Source: Nitrospirota bacterium (lineage in GTDB: Bacteria; JACPQY01). From it: DNA of 27,651 bases. The stretch is taken from contig JACPQY010000077.1 in NCBI GenBank assembly GCA_016190245.1, positions 1 to 27,651 on the forward strand, in the 5' to 3' direction. The translations under genes were made by a program, and so were the position numbers. This document shows, piece by piece, positions 1 through 9,000 of the stretch (position 1 is its first letter; each line of letters opens with the position of its first letter). The notes under the pieces are model-generated. The model worked only from the letters and a program-made list of their open reading frames with translations. It ran no database searches and was not told the DNA's origin.

Positions 1-30
1 ACGCGCAATCGTTTGAGATGCACGAAGCCG

Positions 31-58
31 TTGACTAATGGCCCGCGTTCTCTACACT
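31..58 (+). promoter_or_regulatory. Probable sigma-70 promoter of tRNA-Asp
   Basis: A TTGACT box at 31-36 and a TACACT box at 53-58 are separated by 16 bases. The predicted transcript start is near 65, about 30 bases before the mature tRNA. The boxes match 5/6 and 4/6 of the consensus. Position just upstream of a stable RNA gene supports the call. There is no other gene between this promoter and the tRNA. Confidence 0.55.
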
Positions 59-96
59 ACTGCCGACTTTCCGCGCTCACGCGGACTGCCGAAATT

Positions 97-173
97 GGGG
101 ACGTAGTGCAGCCTGGTTCCAACACGCCGCCCTGTCAAGGCGGAGATCGCGGGTTCAAATCCCGTCGTCCCCG
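97..173 (+). tRNA. tRNA-Asp (anticodon GTC)
   Basis: This folds as a full cloverleaf. The 7-bp acceptor stem pairs 97-103 with 166-172 and the discriminator is G173. The D arm lies at 106-125. A perfect 5-bp anticodon stem (127-131 with 139-143) carries the loop CTGTCAA, with anticodon GTC at 134-136. The variable loop has 5 bases, and the T arm at 149-165 has the loop TTCAAAT. The 3' CCA is not encoded. GTC reads aspartate codons GAC and GAU. The D stem has one weak pair (C109 with A122), which is unusual but tolerable. A short repeat begins within the last bases of the gene. Confidence 0.95.
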
Positions 174-332
174 TACATGGATGTACTGTACCCGCGGCAC
201 AATCGCTCTACAGGAGGTACACCGTACCAGAGCAGGTACGACATGGATGTACGGCACCCGGAGGAGTGTCGGGGGCCGTGATGGCCCGAGGAAGAACGAC
301 GAGCGCATCACATGGAAGTGCGGCACTGGACT
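169..332 (+). repeat. Three degenerate ~67-bp repeat units after tRNA-Asp
   Basis: Three copies of the core ACATGGA(T/A)GT(A/G)C start at 175, 241 and 310, spaced 66 and 69 bases apart. Each is followed by a G/C-rich stretch beginning TGTACCC, GGCACCC or GGCACTG. The first core sits in a small palindrome (GTAC-ATGGAT-GTAC). Units one and two each have a different local hairpin about 40 bases in: GGTAC-ACC-GTACC, and GGGCC-GTGAT-GGCCC. The leading CCCCGTACATGG at 169-180 overlaps the tRNA 3' end and resembles CCCCGTGCATGG at 10271-10282. The rest of 174-386 holds no convincing gene. Function is unknown. Confidence 0.5.
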
Positions 333-386
333 CACCCAGAGGGGTGTGGCAGGGGTTTTCTTTCTCTGATGCCGCTCTGAATTTCG

Positions 387-1370
387 ATGGATCTTGTCAC
401 CCACTACCAGCAGGACCTTCGGCTACTGCGCAGGCCATGGCACACGGCTGTCTTCGCGCTGGCTCTCGCCTGCCTCTCGGCTCTCCCGTTCGCGGGAAGC
501 GAGTACGTGACCTACCTCGCCAGTTTGGTTCTCGTCTACGCGATCGGCATCGTCGGCCAGAATCTTCTGATTGGTTTTGCCGGCCAGATCTCCATGGGGC
601 AGGTGGGCTTCCTGGCCGTCGGGGCCTATGTCCATGCCCATGCCACGCGCGCGGGGATCCCGTTCGTGGCGAGCCTCCTGCTGACCGCCGGCGCCGGGGC
701 GATCGCGGGAGCGCTTGTCGGCCTGCCCTCGCTCAGGCTCAAAGGACCTTACCTGGCCATCGCCACGCTGGGCTTCGGGATCGCCGCGGCCCAGATGCTG
801 TCGAACTGGGAATGGCTCTCCGGCGGCCGTATGGGGCTCACGGTGCCGCGAGCGGACCTGCCGGGTTTTGACCTGCCGGCAACGACGGAGACCTATCTGC
901 TCACCCTTGCGGTGGCGCTCGGACTCATCATGGGTGCCTATTCGCTGGGCCGCTCGTACGTGGGGCGCGCGTTCGTGGCGATCCGCGAGAGCGAGGTGGC
1001 CGCCGAGGTCCTTGGTATCCACCTCACGAAATACAAAGTCCTCGCCTTCGTCATCAGCTCGGCCTACACAGCCGTGCACGGGGCCCTGTGGGGGCAACTC
1101 CTGGGGTATCTCGAACCGCAGATGTTCACGTTCATGGAGTCCGTGTACATGCTGGCGGCGGTCATCATCGGCGGTGTCGGCTCCGTGGCGGGGTCGGTGC
1201 TGGGGGCCGCGTTCGTGACGCTGGTCCCGCAGGTTCTGAGCGGGTACCGCGAACTGATCCCGATCCTGTTCGGCATCGTCATCATTCTCGTCATGCTCTT
1301 CGAGCCCCTCGGATTGTACGGCCGATGGATCAAGGCCAGGCTGTACGTCCAAAACTTCCCTTTCCGATAG
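387..1370 (+). CDS. livM: Branched-chain-type ABC transporter permease LivM
   Basis: Inner-membrane permease of a Liv/HAAT-type ABC importer, pairing with LivH to form the channel for substrate delivered by a periplasmic binding protein. The 327 residues are mostly hydrophobic, with about eight to nine membrane segments. Family hallmarks are visible: GFAGQISMGQVGFLAVGAY near residue 63, LRLKGPYLAIATLGFG near 115, and the cytoplasmic loop GRAFVAIRESEVAAEVLGI near 193-211, which docks the ATPase. ATG at 387 is the only sensible start, although no clear Shine-Dalgarno site is seen. It lies 7 bases before livH. The order livM-livH is reversed from the commoner livH-livM. Its ATPases and binding protein are about 13 kb away on the other strand. 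Confidence 0.93.
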   Translation: MDLVTHYQQDLRLLRRPWHTAVFALALACLSALPFAGSEYVTYLASLVLVYAIGIVGQNLLIGFAGQISMGQVGFLAVGAYVHAHATRAGIPFVASLLLTAGAGAIAGALVGLPSLRLKGPYLAIATLGFGIAAAQMLSNWEWLSGGRMGLTVPRADLPGFDLPATTETYLLTLAVALGLIMGAYSLGRSYVGRAFVAIRESEVAAEVLGIHLTKYKVLAFVISSAYTAVHGALWGQLLGYLEPQMFTFMESVYMLAAVIIGGVGSVAGSVLGAAFVTLVPQVLSGYRELIPILFGIVIILVMLFEPLGLYGRWIKARLYVQNFPFR

Positions 1371-1377
1371 GATACGC

Positions 1378-2259
1378 ATGGAGAGTTTCCTCGCCTACGC
1401 AACCCCCGGCTTCGCCACGGGGAGCCTCTACGCCCTCGTGGCGCTCGGACTCGTCCTTGTGTATCGCGCCACCCGCACCCTCAATTTCGCCCACGGCGAC
1501 ATCTCCGCCCTCGTCACATTCTTCGCCTACACGGCGCTCTCGGCGCACATTCCCTTCGCCGTTGCTTTTCTCATCGCGGTGATCTTGGGGGCGGGCGTTG
1601 CGGCGTTGTTCTACCGGTTCGTCCTCCTCCCCGCGCGCCGGAGGGGAGGGGGCCCGGTGAGCCTCCTCATCCTCACCCTGGCTGCAGCCCTGATCCTCCA
1701 AGGGGTGACGAGCTGGATCTGGGGGACGCAGCCGCGCGTCCTCCCATTCCCGCTCTCCGATTCGAAAACGCTGACTTTCGGTCCCGTCGTGCTCAGCCAT
1801 CTCCATGCCGGGACGCTCGTTGTTGCGGCGCTTGCCGCTGCGCTCCTCTACATCCTCATCCAGCGAACACGAACCGGGCTCGCCATGCGGGCCCTGGCGC
1901 TGGACGTCGAGGGTGTCCAGACGCTCGGCATACCCGCCCGGAAGCTCCTGGCCCTCACATGGGCGCTTTCAGCCGTGCTGGGCGGAACGGCCGGCGTGTT
2001 CCTCGCTCCCGTTCTCTTCGTGGATCCCTATTTCATGCTCGACCCGTTCCTCAAGGGATTCGCCGCGGCAGTTGTGGGAGGATTGGACAGTCTCCCAGGT
2101 GCGGTCTTGGGCGGACTGTTGCTGGGAGTCGCCGAAAGTCTCTTCGGGGGATTCATCTCGATCAAGTTCAAGGCCACGTTCGTGTTCGTGGTCATTGTGG
2201 TGGTACTATTAGTGCGTCCGGAAGGCCTGTTAGGTAAGGTATTTAAGGAAAGAGTATAG
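1378..2259 (+). CDS. livH: Branched-chain-type ABC transporter permease LivH
   Basis: Second permease of the Liv-type importer, 293 residues, all-helical membrane protein. The N-terminal stretch GLVLVYRATRTLNFAHGDI (about residues 23-41) is the classic LivH signature. The loop TRTGLAMRALALDVEGVQTLGI (split around 165-186) is the ATPase-contact region. The C-terminal segment AAAVVGGLDSLPGAVLGGLL is also typical. The gene follows livM by 7 bases, and its stop codon directly abuts the GTG start of the acyl-CoA synthetase, so the three are surely one operon. The last 20 codons (from about 2197) are markedly richer in A/T-ending codons than the rest of the gene. The substrate could be a carboxylic acid and not an amino acid, given the CoA ligase partner. 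Confidence 0.93.
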   Translation: MESFLAYATPGFATGSLYALVALGLVLVYRATRTLNFAHGDISALVTFFAYTALSAHIPFAVAFLIAVILGAGVAALFYRFVLLPARRRGGGPVSLLILTLAAALILQGVTSWIWGTQPRVLPFPLSDSKTLTFGPVVLSHLHAGTLVVAALAAALLYILIQRTRTGLAMRALALDVEGVQTLGIPARKLLALTWALSAVLGGTAGVFLAPVLFVDPYFMLDPFLKGFAAAVVGGLDSLPGAVLGGLLLGVAESLFGGFISIKFKATFVFVVIVVVLLVRPEGLLGKVFKERV

Positions 2260-4047
2260 GTGTTTGTGGGTACGCTCCCGACACTTTTTTTCAATCGCGC
2301 GGCCGCGCAGGGGGATAGGGTGGCCCTTCGCTACAAGGAAGAGGGACTCTGGAAGGAGGTCACTTGGTCCGCGTACGCGGAGCAGGCCAAGCGCGCGGCG
2401 CGTTCGCTCCTCGCCCTGGGTGTGGGGAGCCAGGAACCCGTCGTGATCCTGGGGGACAACCGGCCGGAATGGCTGATCTGTGACCTCGCAACCATGGCTG
2501 TGGGAGGGATGACCTGCGGCATCTATCCGACTTCCTCGGCCGACCAAGTGGCCTACATTCTGGCACATTCGGGCGCCCGGGTGGTCTTCGCGGAAAACGA
2601 GGAGCAGCTCGACAAGTGCCTGGAGGTCCGCGACAAGGTCCCCATTCAGGCCATTGTGGTCTGGGACAGGCGCGGCCTGTGGGGATTCGAGGACCATGGC
2701 GTAATGTTCTTCGATCAGTTCATGGAGCGGGGCGAGGGCGTTCCCAAGGAAACTGTGACGGAGCGGCTGCGGGCGATCCAGCCGGAAGATACGGCTGTCC
2801 TGATCTACACCTCGGGCACCACCGGCCCGCCAAAGGGGGCCATGCTCACACACCGGAATCTTGTCTTCTTGGCGGGAAGCCTCAGCCAGGCGAATCCCGT
2901 CGGGCCGGCGGATCAGGTCCTCTCGTATCTCCCTCTGTGTCACATCTACGAACGGCTCCTCTCGCTCGTTCAGGCCGTGCACGCCGGCTACACGGTCAAT
3001 TTCGTCGAGTCCATGGACACCCTCTTCCAGAACCTGCGCGAGGTCTCGCCGACCGTGTTCGGCAGCGTGCCGCGGATTTGGGAGAAACTGGCCTCGCAGA
3101 TTGATCTCATGATCGCCGATTCCACATGGCTCAAGCGGATGGTTTATCGCGCCTCGATCCGCGCCGGTCGCGCCGTAATCCGGGCCAGGCAGAACGGTTC
3201 CCCCGCGCCCATGAGGAAGCGCCTGCTATATGCTCTGCTCGGGCCCACGGTTCTGTGGAACCTGCGCCGGCTCCTCGGGTTCGAGCGTGTTCGGCTCGCC
3301 TTGTGTGGCGCTGCACCGGCCTCCCCCGATGTATTCGAGTTCTACCTCGCCCTCGGGGTACCCCTTCATGAAGGCTACGGCATGACGGAGTCAACGGGCG
3401 TGATCAGTGTCCAACGATTGGGAGACATGCGTCGCGGCACCGTCGGAGAAGCGCTGGAGGGCGTGGAGATCCGGATCGCAGCGGACGGAGAGATCCTCGC
3501 GCGCGGGCCCAATGTCTTCAAGGGTTACTTCAAGGATCTAGAGTTAACCTCTCAAACCGTCATGGATGGCTGGCTCCACACAGGGGATATCGGAAAGCTG
3601 GAGAACGGTGCCCTCTCCATTCTGGACCGAAAGAAGGACATTCTGATCACGGCCGGGGGGAAGAACATCACGCCGTCCTACATTGAGAACAAACTGAAGT
3701 TTAGTCCCTACATCCAGGATGCCGTTGTGGTGGGCGACGGGCGGAAGTATCTGGTAGCCCTCATCCTGATCGAAGAGGACAACGTGACGCGTTTCGCGCA
3801 GGAGCAGAAGATCTCGTTCACGACGTTCACGGACTTGACGCAGAATGAGGCGGTCCGAAAGCTGATCGAGCGCGAGATAGACGCCATCAATCGGAGTCTG
3901 TCTTCCGTGGAATCCATCAAGAAGTTCGCCCTCCTGCCGCGGAGGCTGTACGAGGAGGAGGGGGACGTCACGCCGACCAAGAAGGTGAAGCGCAAGGCGC
4001 TCGAGAAGAAGTACAAGGACCTGATCGAGGGGCTCTACGGGGGCTGA
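2260..4047 (+). CDS. Long-chain fatty acid--CoA ligase (AMP-forming)
   Basis: Activates a carboxylic acid to its acyl-CoA through an acyl-adenylate. It has 595 residues, normal for the FadD15/FAA-like group. Motifs run in order: the P-loop YTSGTTGPPKG at about 183-193, YGMTES at 373, GWLHTGDIG at 437, DRKKDILITAGGKNITPS from 456, and the C-terminal TPTKKVKRKALEKKY with the expected catalytic-lysine region. The start is GTG at 2260, immediately after the livH stop, with a purine-rich AAGGAAAGAG about 8 bases upstream. The next in-frame GTG (2266) is possible. Operon position implies that it activates the acid brought in by the Liv importer. A second, different ligase lies at 19778. The exact substrate cannot be read from sequence. 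Confidence 0.92.
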   Translation: MFVGTLPTLFFNRAAAQGDRVALRYKEEGLWKEVTWSAYAEQAKRAARSLLALGVGSQEPVVILGDNRPEWLICDLATMAVGGMTCGIYPTSSADQVAYILAHSGARVVFAENEEQLDKCLEVRDKVPIQAIVVWDRRGLWGFEDHGVMFFDQFMERGEGVPKETVTERLRAIQPEDTAVLIYTSGTTGPPKGAMLTHRNLVFLAGSLSQANPVGPADQVLSYLPLCHIYERLLSLVQAVHAGYTVNFVESMDTLFQNLREVSPTVFGSVPRIWEKLASQIDLMIADSTWLKRMVYRASIRAGRAVIRARQNGSPAPMRKRLLYALLGPTVLWNLRRLLGFERVRLALCGAAPASPDVFEFYLALGVPLHEGYGMTESTGVISVQRLGDMRRGTVGEALEGVEIRIAADGEILARGPNVFKGYFKDLELTSQTVMDGWLHTGDIGKLENGALSILDRKKDILITAGGKNITPSYIENKLKFSPYIQDAVVVGDGRKYLVALILIEEDNVTRFAQEQKISFTTFTDLTQNEAVRKLIEREIDAINRSLSSVESIKKFALLPRRLYEEEGDVTPTKKVKRKALEKKYKDLIEGLYGG

Positions 4048-4078
4048 AGGGGTTTCGGGGGGGGGAAGGGGATACGTC

Positions 4079-5986
4079 TTGCCGCTCTCGTGTGTCGGTC
4101 CTCAAGTCCAACCTCTGGAGCGGATGTTCTCCCTCGCATTTGCTCTCGCCCTCCTGACCTCGTGTGACGAGATCATGGGTGTCCCGCCGCAAGACGAGGT
4201 CATGCCCCGCGCGCCGTCGGCTTTCAGCCGTGCCGCCTACGACCTGAACACGCTCACGCTGGAGTGGCGGGACGACTCGACCGTGGAGGACGGATATGTC
4301 CTCGATGTGTCTACAGAGCCGGCGACCAACAACTACGCACCGCCGGTCATCCTCCCCAAGGACTCATCGCGCTACTCCTGGGATGATCCTCCCGGCGGCC
4401 AATACCGGCTTTGTGCCTTCAACGGGATCCTCCGCTCCGAGTGCTTGTTCGCATGTCTGCACTATCAGGACGAGGACAAGGACGGGTTCGGAGTGGATGT
4501 CAGGCTCACCGAAGGCCCTTGCCCCGAGGGCGATGGCCTCGTCCTGAAGCCGGGGGACTGTGACGATGGCGATGCGAGGCGTTTCCCGGGGAACAAGGAG
4601 GCGTGCGAGGGGATTGACAACGACTGCGACGGGGCGGTGGATGAAGATTTCCCGGGCCTTGGGACCGCGTGCCCTTTCGGCACGGGTACCTGCGCCCGTA
4701 CGGGCGTGAAGGTGTGCGGGCCCGACGCGACCGGAAGCAGGTGCGAGGCAGCTCTGTCCCCGCCTGGCCCCTGCGCGGTGGGCGTCGGCGAGTGCGCCCG
4801 CACGGGTTTGGCCGTGTGCTCGCCAGAGGGGATTCAGATCTGGTGCGATGCGATGGCCGGCGCACCCACGCCTGAGACCTGCGATCTCAAGGACAACGAC
4901 TGCGACGGGGAAGTGGACGAATCGAAGGTCTGCGGGCTCCCCGTTGTTGCAAGGCTGCCCTCGGCGCGAGATGGCCTTTCCTGCGCGGAGGTGGGCGGGA
5001 GGATCTACTGTTTTGGCGGATGCTGTTTCGGATGGCACTACATATCGGCGGTTGTTGAGTTTGACCCTGCGACATACGATGTGGACACCATGTCCGCCAA
5101 AATGCCGTCCGGGCGTGACTTGTCCTCCTGCGCGGCCTCGAAAGGGAAGATCTACTGCCTTGGAGGGCTCCGTAGGGATGAGATCATCGAGTTCGATCCG
5201 CCTGCGGATTCCGTGTCCGTCATGTCGGCCAAGCTTCCCTCTCCGAGGGGTAACTTCTCGTGCGTGCCTGCTGGTGGCATGATCTACTGTTTGGGAGGCG
5301 AGGGTAACGGGGAAGTCCTCGAGCAGATCACCGAGTTCGATCCGGATGCGAATACCGTAGTCAGCGAGGTGGCCAGACTGCCGGTACGCCGATTCGCGGC
5401 GTCGTGTGCTCCCGCAATAGGCAAGATCTATTGCTTCGGGGGTACGACCAACGGGTTCGACCCTCTCGATCAGATCGTGGAGTTCGATCCTCTTGTGAAT
5501 TCAGTGGCCGTCAGGTCGGCGAACTTGCCGACGCCACAGCTTGGGCTAGCCTGTGCCGTGGCAGATGGAAGAATCTTCTGCTTTGGGGGCCTTGGCAAGG
5601 GGGGTGAGAGTGACCGCATCGTGGTCTATGACCCTGTGGCAGATAGGGTGGAGCTGAAGACTCGGCGGTTGCCCTCGGCACGGGATCGCTTCTCCTGCGT
5701 AGGAGTGAACGGCAGGATCTACTGCTTCGGGGGTTCGCACGGCTACACACTGCTCGACGAGGTGGTTGAATACGATCCGCGTGAGCCTGCCCTCGTTTCC
5801 AACAGGGGCGCGGCCACTCCCGGCCCATCGGCAGCGATTGGTTCTGCCCGCGAAGGGGCGGACGACGCTGCCAGCAGCCCCTTCGACAGCCTTGGCTTCG
5901 GGTGTTCGGCAGTTCCTCCCGGGTCAGATCCAGCCGCAAGACAACGGGGCCGCTTTCCGAACCCGCATGACCACGGCCGAGATTGA
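4079..5986 (+). CDS. Exported lipoprotein: FnIII + MopE motif + six Kelch blades
   Basis: Predicted surface lipoprotein of 635 residues. The segment MFSLAFALALLTSC ends in an L-T-S-C lipobox with the cysteine near residue 29. A FnIII-like domain follows (about 45-130). Next comes a MopE-type metal-binding region rich in CDDGD, EGIDNDCDGAVDED and LKDNDCDGEVDES (about 135-285). Six Kelch-like blades (about 290-570) each read roughly S-C-x5-7-G-[KRM]-I-[YF]-C-[FL]-G-G. The tail is Ala/Pro-rich and low in complexity. TTG at 4079 has a purine-rich site (GGGAAGGGG) 8 bases before it. ATG at 4124 is the alternative but gives a signal without positive charge. Binding of calcium or copper and of a ligand by the propeller is inferred from the families. 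No operon partner is evident; the next gene is convergent. Confidence 0.8.
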   Translation: MPLSCVGPQVQPLERMFSLAFALALLTSCDEIMGVPPQDEVMPRAPSAFSRAAYDLNTLTLEWRDDSTVEDGYVLDVSTEPATNNYAPPVILPKDSSRYSWDDPPGGQYRLCAFNGILRSECLFACLHYQDEDKDGFGVDVRLTEGPCPEGDGLVLKPGDCDDGDARRFPGNKEACEGIDNDCDGAVDEDFPGLGTACPFGTGTCARTGVKVCGPDATGSRCEAALSPPGPCAVGVGECARTGLAVCSPEGIQIWCDAMAGAPTPETCDLKDNDCDGEVDESKVCGLPVVARLPSARDGLSCAEVGGRIYCFGGCCFGWHYISAVVEFDPATYDVDTMSAKMPSGRDLSSCAASKGKIYCLGGLRRDEIIEFDPPADSVSVMSAKLPSPRGNFSCVPAGGMIYCLGGEGNGEVLEQITEFDPDANTVVSEVARLPVRRFAASCAPAIGKIYCFGGTTNGFDPLDQIVEFDPLVNSVAVRSANLPTPQLGLACAVADGRIFCFGGLGKGGESDRIVVYDPVADRVELKTRRLPSARDRFSCVGVNGRIYCFGGSHGYTLLDEVVEYDPREPALVSNRGAATPGPSAAIGSAREGADDAASSPFDSLGFGCSAVPPGSDPAARQRGRFPNPHDHGRD

Positions 5987-6034
5987 GAGCTGAGCTCGGC
6001 ACGTGCACGGTACTGAGGCGACCGGCTTCCCGTG

Positions 6035-9000
6035 TCAGTGTTCGCTGGCGGCGCAGCCCCAGCCGGCGGGGTCGGCACTCGATCGGGGCGAGTCGATCCG
6101 GAATCGCCGTTCGATCGTGCGGCGGTGGCCGGCGGCGTCCTCGGCCTCGATTTCGAGGGTGTGCTCCGTGTCTGGTGAGAGGCCGGAGAGGTCTAGCGTC
6201 ACCTTTTCTGGGAAGGCGACCGGGTCGGCGTCATCCAAGCGGTAATGCGAGGCCTGGGAGGGCTGGGGACCGCCCGCGTCACTGATGTAGATCGAAACGG
6301 ACAACCCTCGCGCGACGAATCCGGCAGGATCTTCATCAAGGCCCCGCACGCGGATGGCGGGCGGAACGCTGTCCACCACGAAACGGAGCCTGGCGGGCGA
6401 GGGGTCGCGGCGGCCCCCGGCGTCCACGGCGGCCACTTCAAGAACATGGCTCCCCTCAAGCAGGAAGGGCAGGCGGATGGTGGGGCCGGAGGAAGTTCGC
6501 CAGAAGCCGCGGTCCACGCGGTAGTGGTAGCCCGCCGCGTCGGAGCCCACGCCTTCCACCTCGATGCGGGAGCCGGACGGGACGAATCCGGCAAGGACGC
6601 TCTTTTGGGCGTCGAGGTCGAGGGCATAGGAAGCTTGACCGGTGAGGGGGTCGACGAGAAACGTGTCAGGCCCCCCCACCGGTGTTTGGGCTGTGGTATT
6701 TCGCCTGGGCGCGGAGGCGAGGCGGTCGCGCAGGGCATCGAGCTCCGATGCGAGACAGGGGTTTCGGCTGCTCCCCTGGAGGCGATCGAGGATCATGTCC
6801 AGGTCCATCCCGCCTGAGTCGAAGCGACCCGCGCACGTCAGATAGTCCCCGCGCCCGTTCCCATCGAGATCAGGGGCGTATCGGTTCGGCCCGAAAAAGA
6901 CGCTTTCGATACCGAAGCCCGGGAGTCGGAGCGGCAGCTCCATCCAGAAGTCGAGGAGCCCTCCCGCGAGCGCGAGGAACACGTCGGGCACCGCCTCCGC
7001 GAGCTGCGCCTGATCCAGACGGTAGCAGTCGGGGTCAGCGGGATCGAAGGACGGACAGTCGGTGTCCAGAGGATCGAAGTACAGGACTTCCTCCACTTGG
7101 AGATCGAGCGGGCCGAGCGCCAGCTTGAGGCACGGGCCGCCCGCCGAGGCGGCGTTGCAGTTGGACTCGAGGAAGGCCTCGGCGTCGGCGAACACGCGCG
7201 GGGTGGAGGGATCGGTGTCCCAGACGTCCTCGGCATCGAACTCAAGAGCGCCTTCGAGAGAGGTGACGAGCCCCAGGGCCTTCACCGGTGTCCCGCCCTG
7301 CTGCACCCAGACATCGGTATGGAAGCGGCGGAAACTGAAGACGACGTCGCGGTCGGCCGCCGTGACCGCCGAACAGCCTTTTTCCTGGAGCTCGGGGCCG
7401 GGCGCACCTCCAATCGAGAGACAGATCTCGGGCGTGGAGGGGTCGGCATCGCCGAAGGGCTGGAGCCTGAGTGACACGCTGGTGTCCGGGTCGGCGATGT
7501 CATCGAGCGGTGGCAGGAGGCCCGCGAACCGATCCACGCTCAGGAGGTCCGCCACCGCCGGCGGTAGGGCGACCGGTGGCTGCTTGGCCAATGACAGCCC
7601 CCGATCATCCAGTTCGATCGAGAAGAGGCCCGACTGGAGGAGTGTGTCGGCGCTCTGGGCGAGGACGTCCTGCGAGGTGGAGCAGGCGAACATCATGCCG
7701 TCGGGTGCGCCGTCACCATCGTAGTCGGGCTGGGCGCCCGGACGGGGCTGGCAGCTTCCGAGGGCCGGGCAGCACGGGGTGTTCGAGGGGGGATTTCCGC
7801 TGCACGTGCCGCATCCCGGCTGCCCGCAGCAGCACAGGCTCGCCTGGGCCGTGAGGCGGCCGGGCGTCATGTTGAGCTCGGGCTCGCGAACCTCGCAGGC
7901 GAAATCCGAGTGCATGGTCATTCTCTCGCCCGGCCCCGTGACGACCGTGAGGTGCGGGTACACGCCGACGTCCGTGAGGCCGCCCGTGGAGGGCGTGGTG
8001 CAGGCCATGAGGCCGTACTCGGTGGGCGGTGTCTTGCCGATCGCGGCGTCGTAGGCGGGAAGGCGGAGGTCCGGGAGACCGTCGGGTTTGCAGTCCGGAT
8101 CGGGCTTGCAGTCGCCGGGGCCGGAAGGCGGCGTGAGAGGGTTGCAGGCGGCACCTTCGGAGCACGTCGCTGTCTCGGGATCGTACGTGCAGCGATCGGC
8201 GCAATACCCGTAGTGGGGGCATTCGACATCGTCCTGAACCCCGTGGGCACACCAGTCGCCTCGGGCCGTTCCCGCGTAGGTGGGGCACGCGAAGGCCGGC
8301 TGGCTGCTGAAGAGGGCGTTCATGTCCATGGGGAAGGGGCCGGAGAGGGTGTTCCTCATCGTCGTGCCCAGCGCGTTGTCGAGCACCGGATTGAGGCTCG
8401 AGGCCACGCAGCCGTCCCACGAGACGTCCCGGTTGCAGATCGTCATGTCCCCCTGGGGATCCACAGTGACCTTGGGGATGTCGAGGGTGATGACGGCGTC
8501 GTCCGCGCGCGCATTGATGTTGTTCGCATCCACCTTGTTGGGATCGAGGACCATCGTGATGGGGAACGTGGCGAACTGGGGCTGGGCGTCGCAGTTCCCG
8601 CAGATGAAGAGGACGCCGGCGCGCACCTTCACCTCGAAGACGACGTCGTAGAGGACGACGTGGGCGTCCAGGTGCGCCTCGTCGGGGTGATCATTGTCCG
8701 GGTCCGAATCCTGGTCCGTGCCGTGGGCGTCCGGCAGCAGTTCGAGTGTGAGTTCGGGCGGGCAGGAGGTGGCGCCGGCCGCGCAGGCGTTCTGATCGAG
8801 GGTCGGGGACTTCGAGGGGTCCGTGGAGGGGTCGGACGTCGAGTCGAAGTAGAGAAAATGACGATCGGCGTTCAGATCGTAGGCACAGGCCCATTCCACA
8901 TTGGCCCAGCCGCACGTTCCTTCGAGGAGAGAGGCTGTCACCTCTCCAGCCGGCGCCCCGGGGCAGGGTCCGCCGTCCACGAGGGACTCCTCGATCAGGT

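Noticed and set aside
97-173. tRNA-Asp as attachment site of an integrated element
   Set aside because: I found no copy of the tRNA 3' end downstream and no integrase; the next genes are ordinary transporters.
5976-6000. GCCGAG/CTCGGC hairpin as a shared terminator between the convergent genes
   Set aside because: The stem has only 6 bp, includes the stop codon of the Kelch gene and has no T-run on either strand.
6035-6080. MYXO-CTERM-like sorting tail on the 1062-residue protein
   Set aside because: It ends GWGCAASEH with no following membrane helix or basic tail, so the sorting signal is incomplete.
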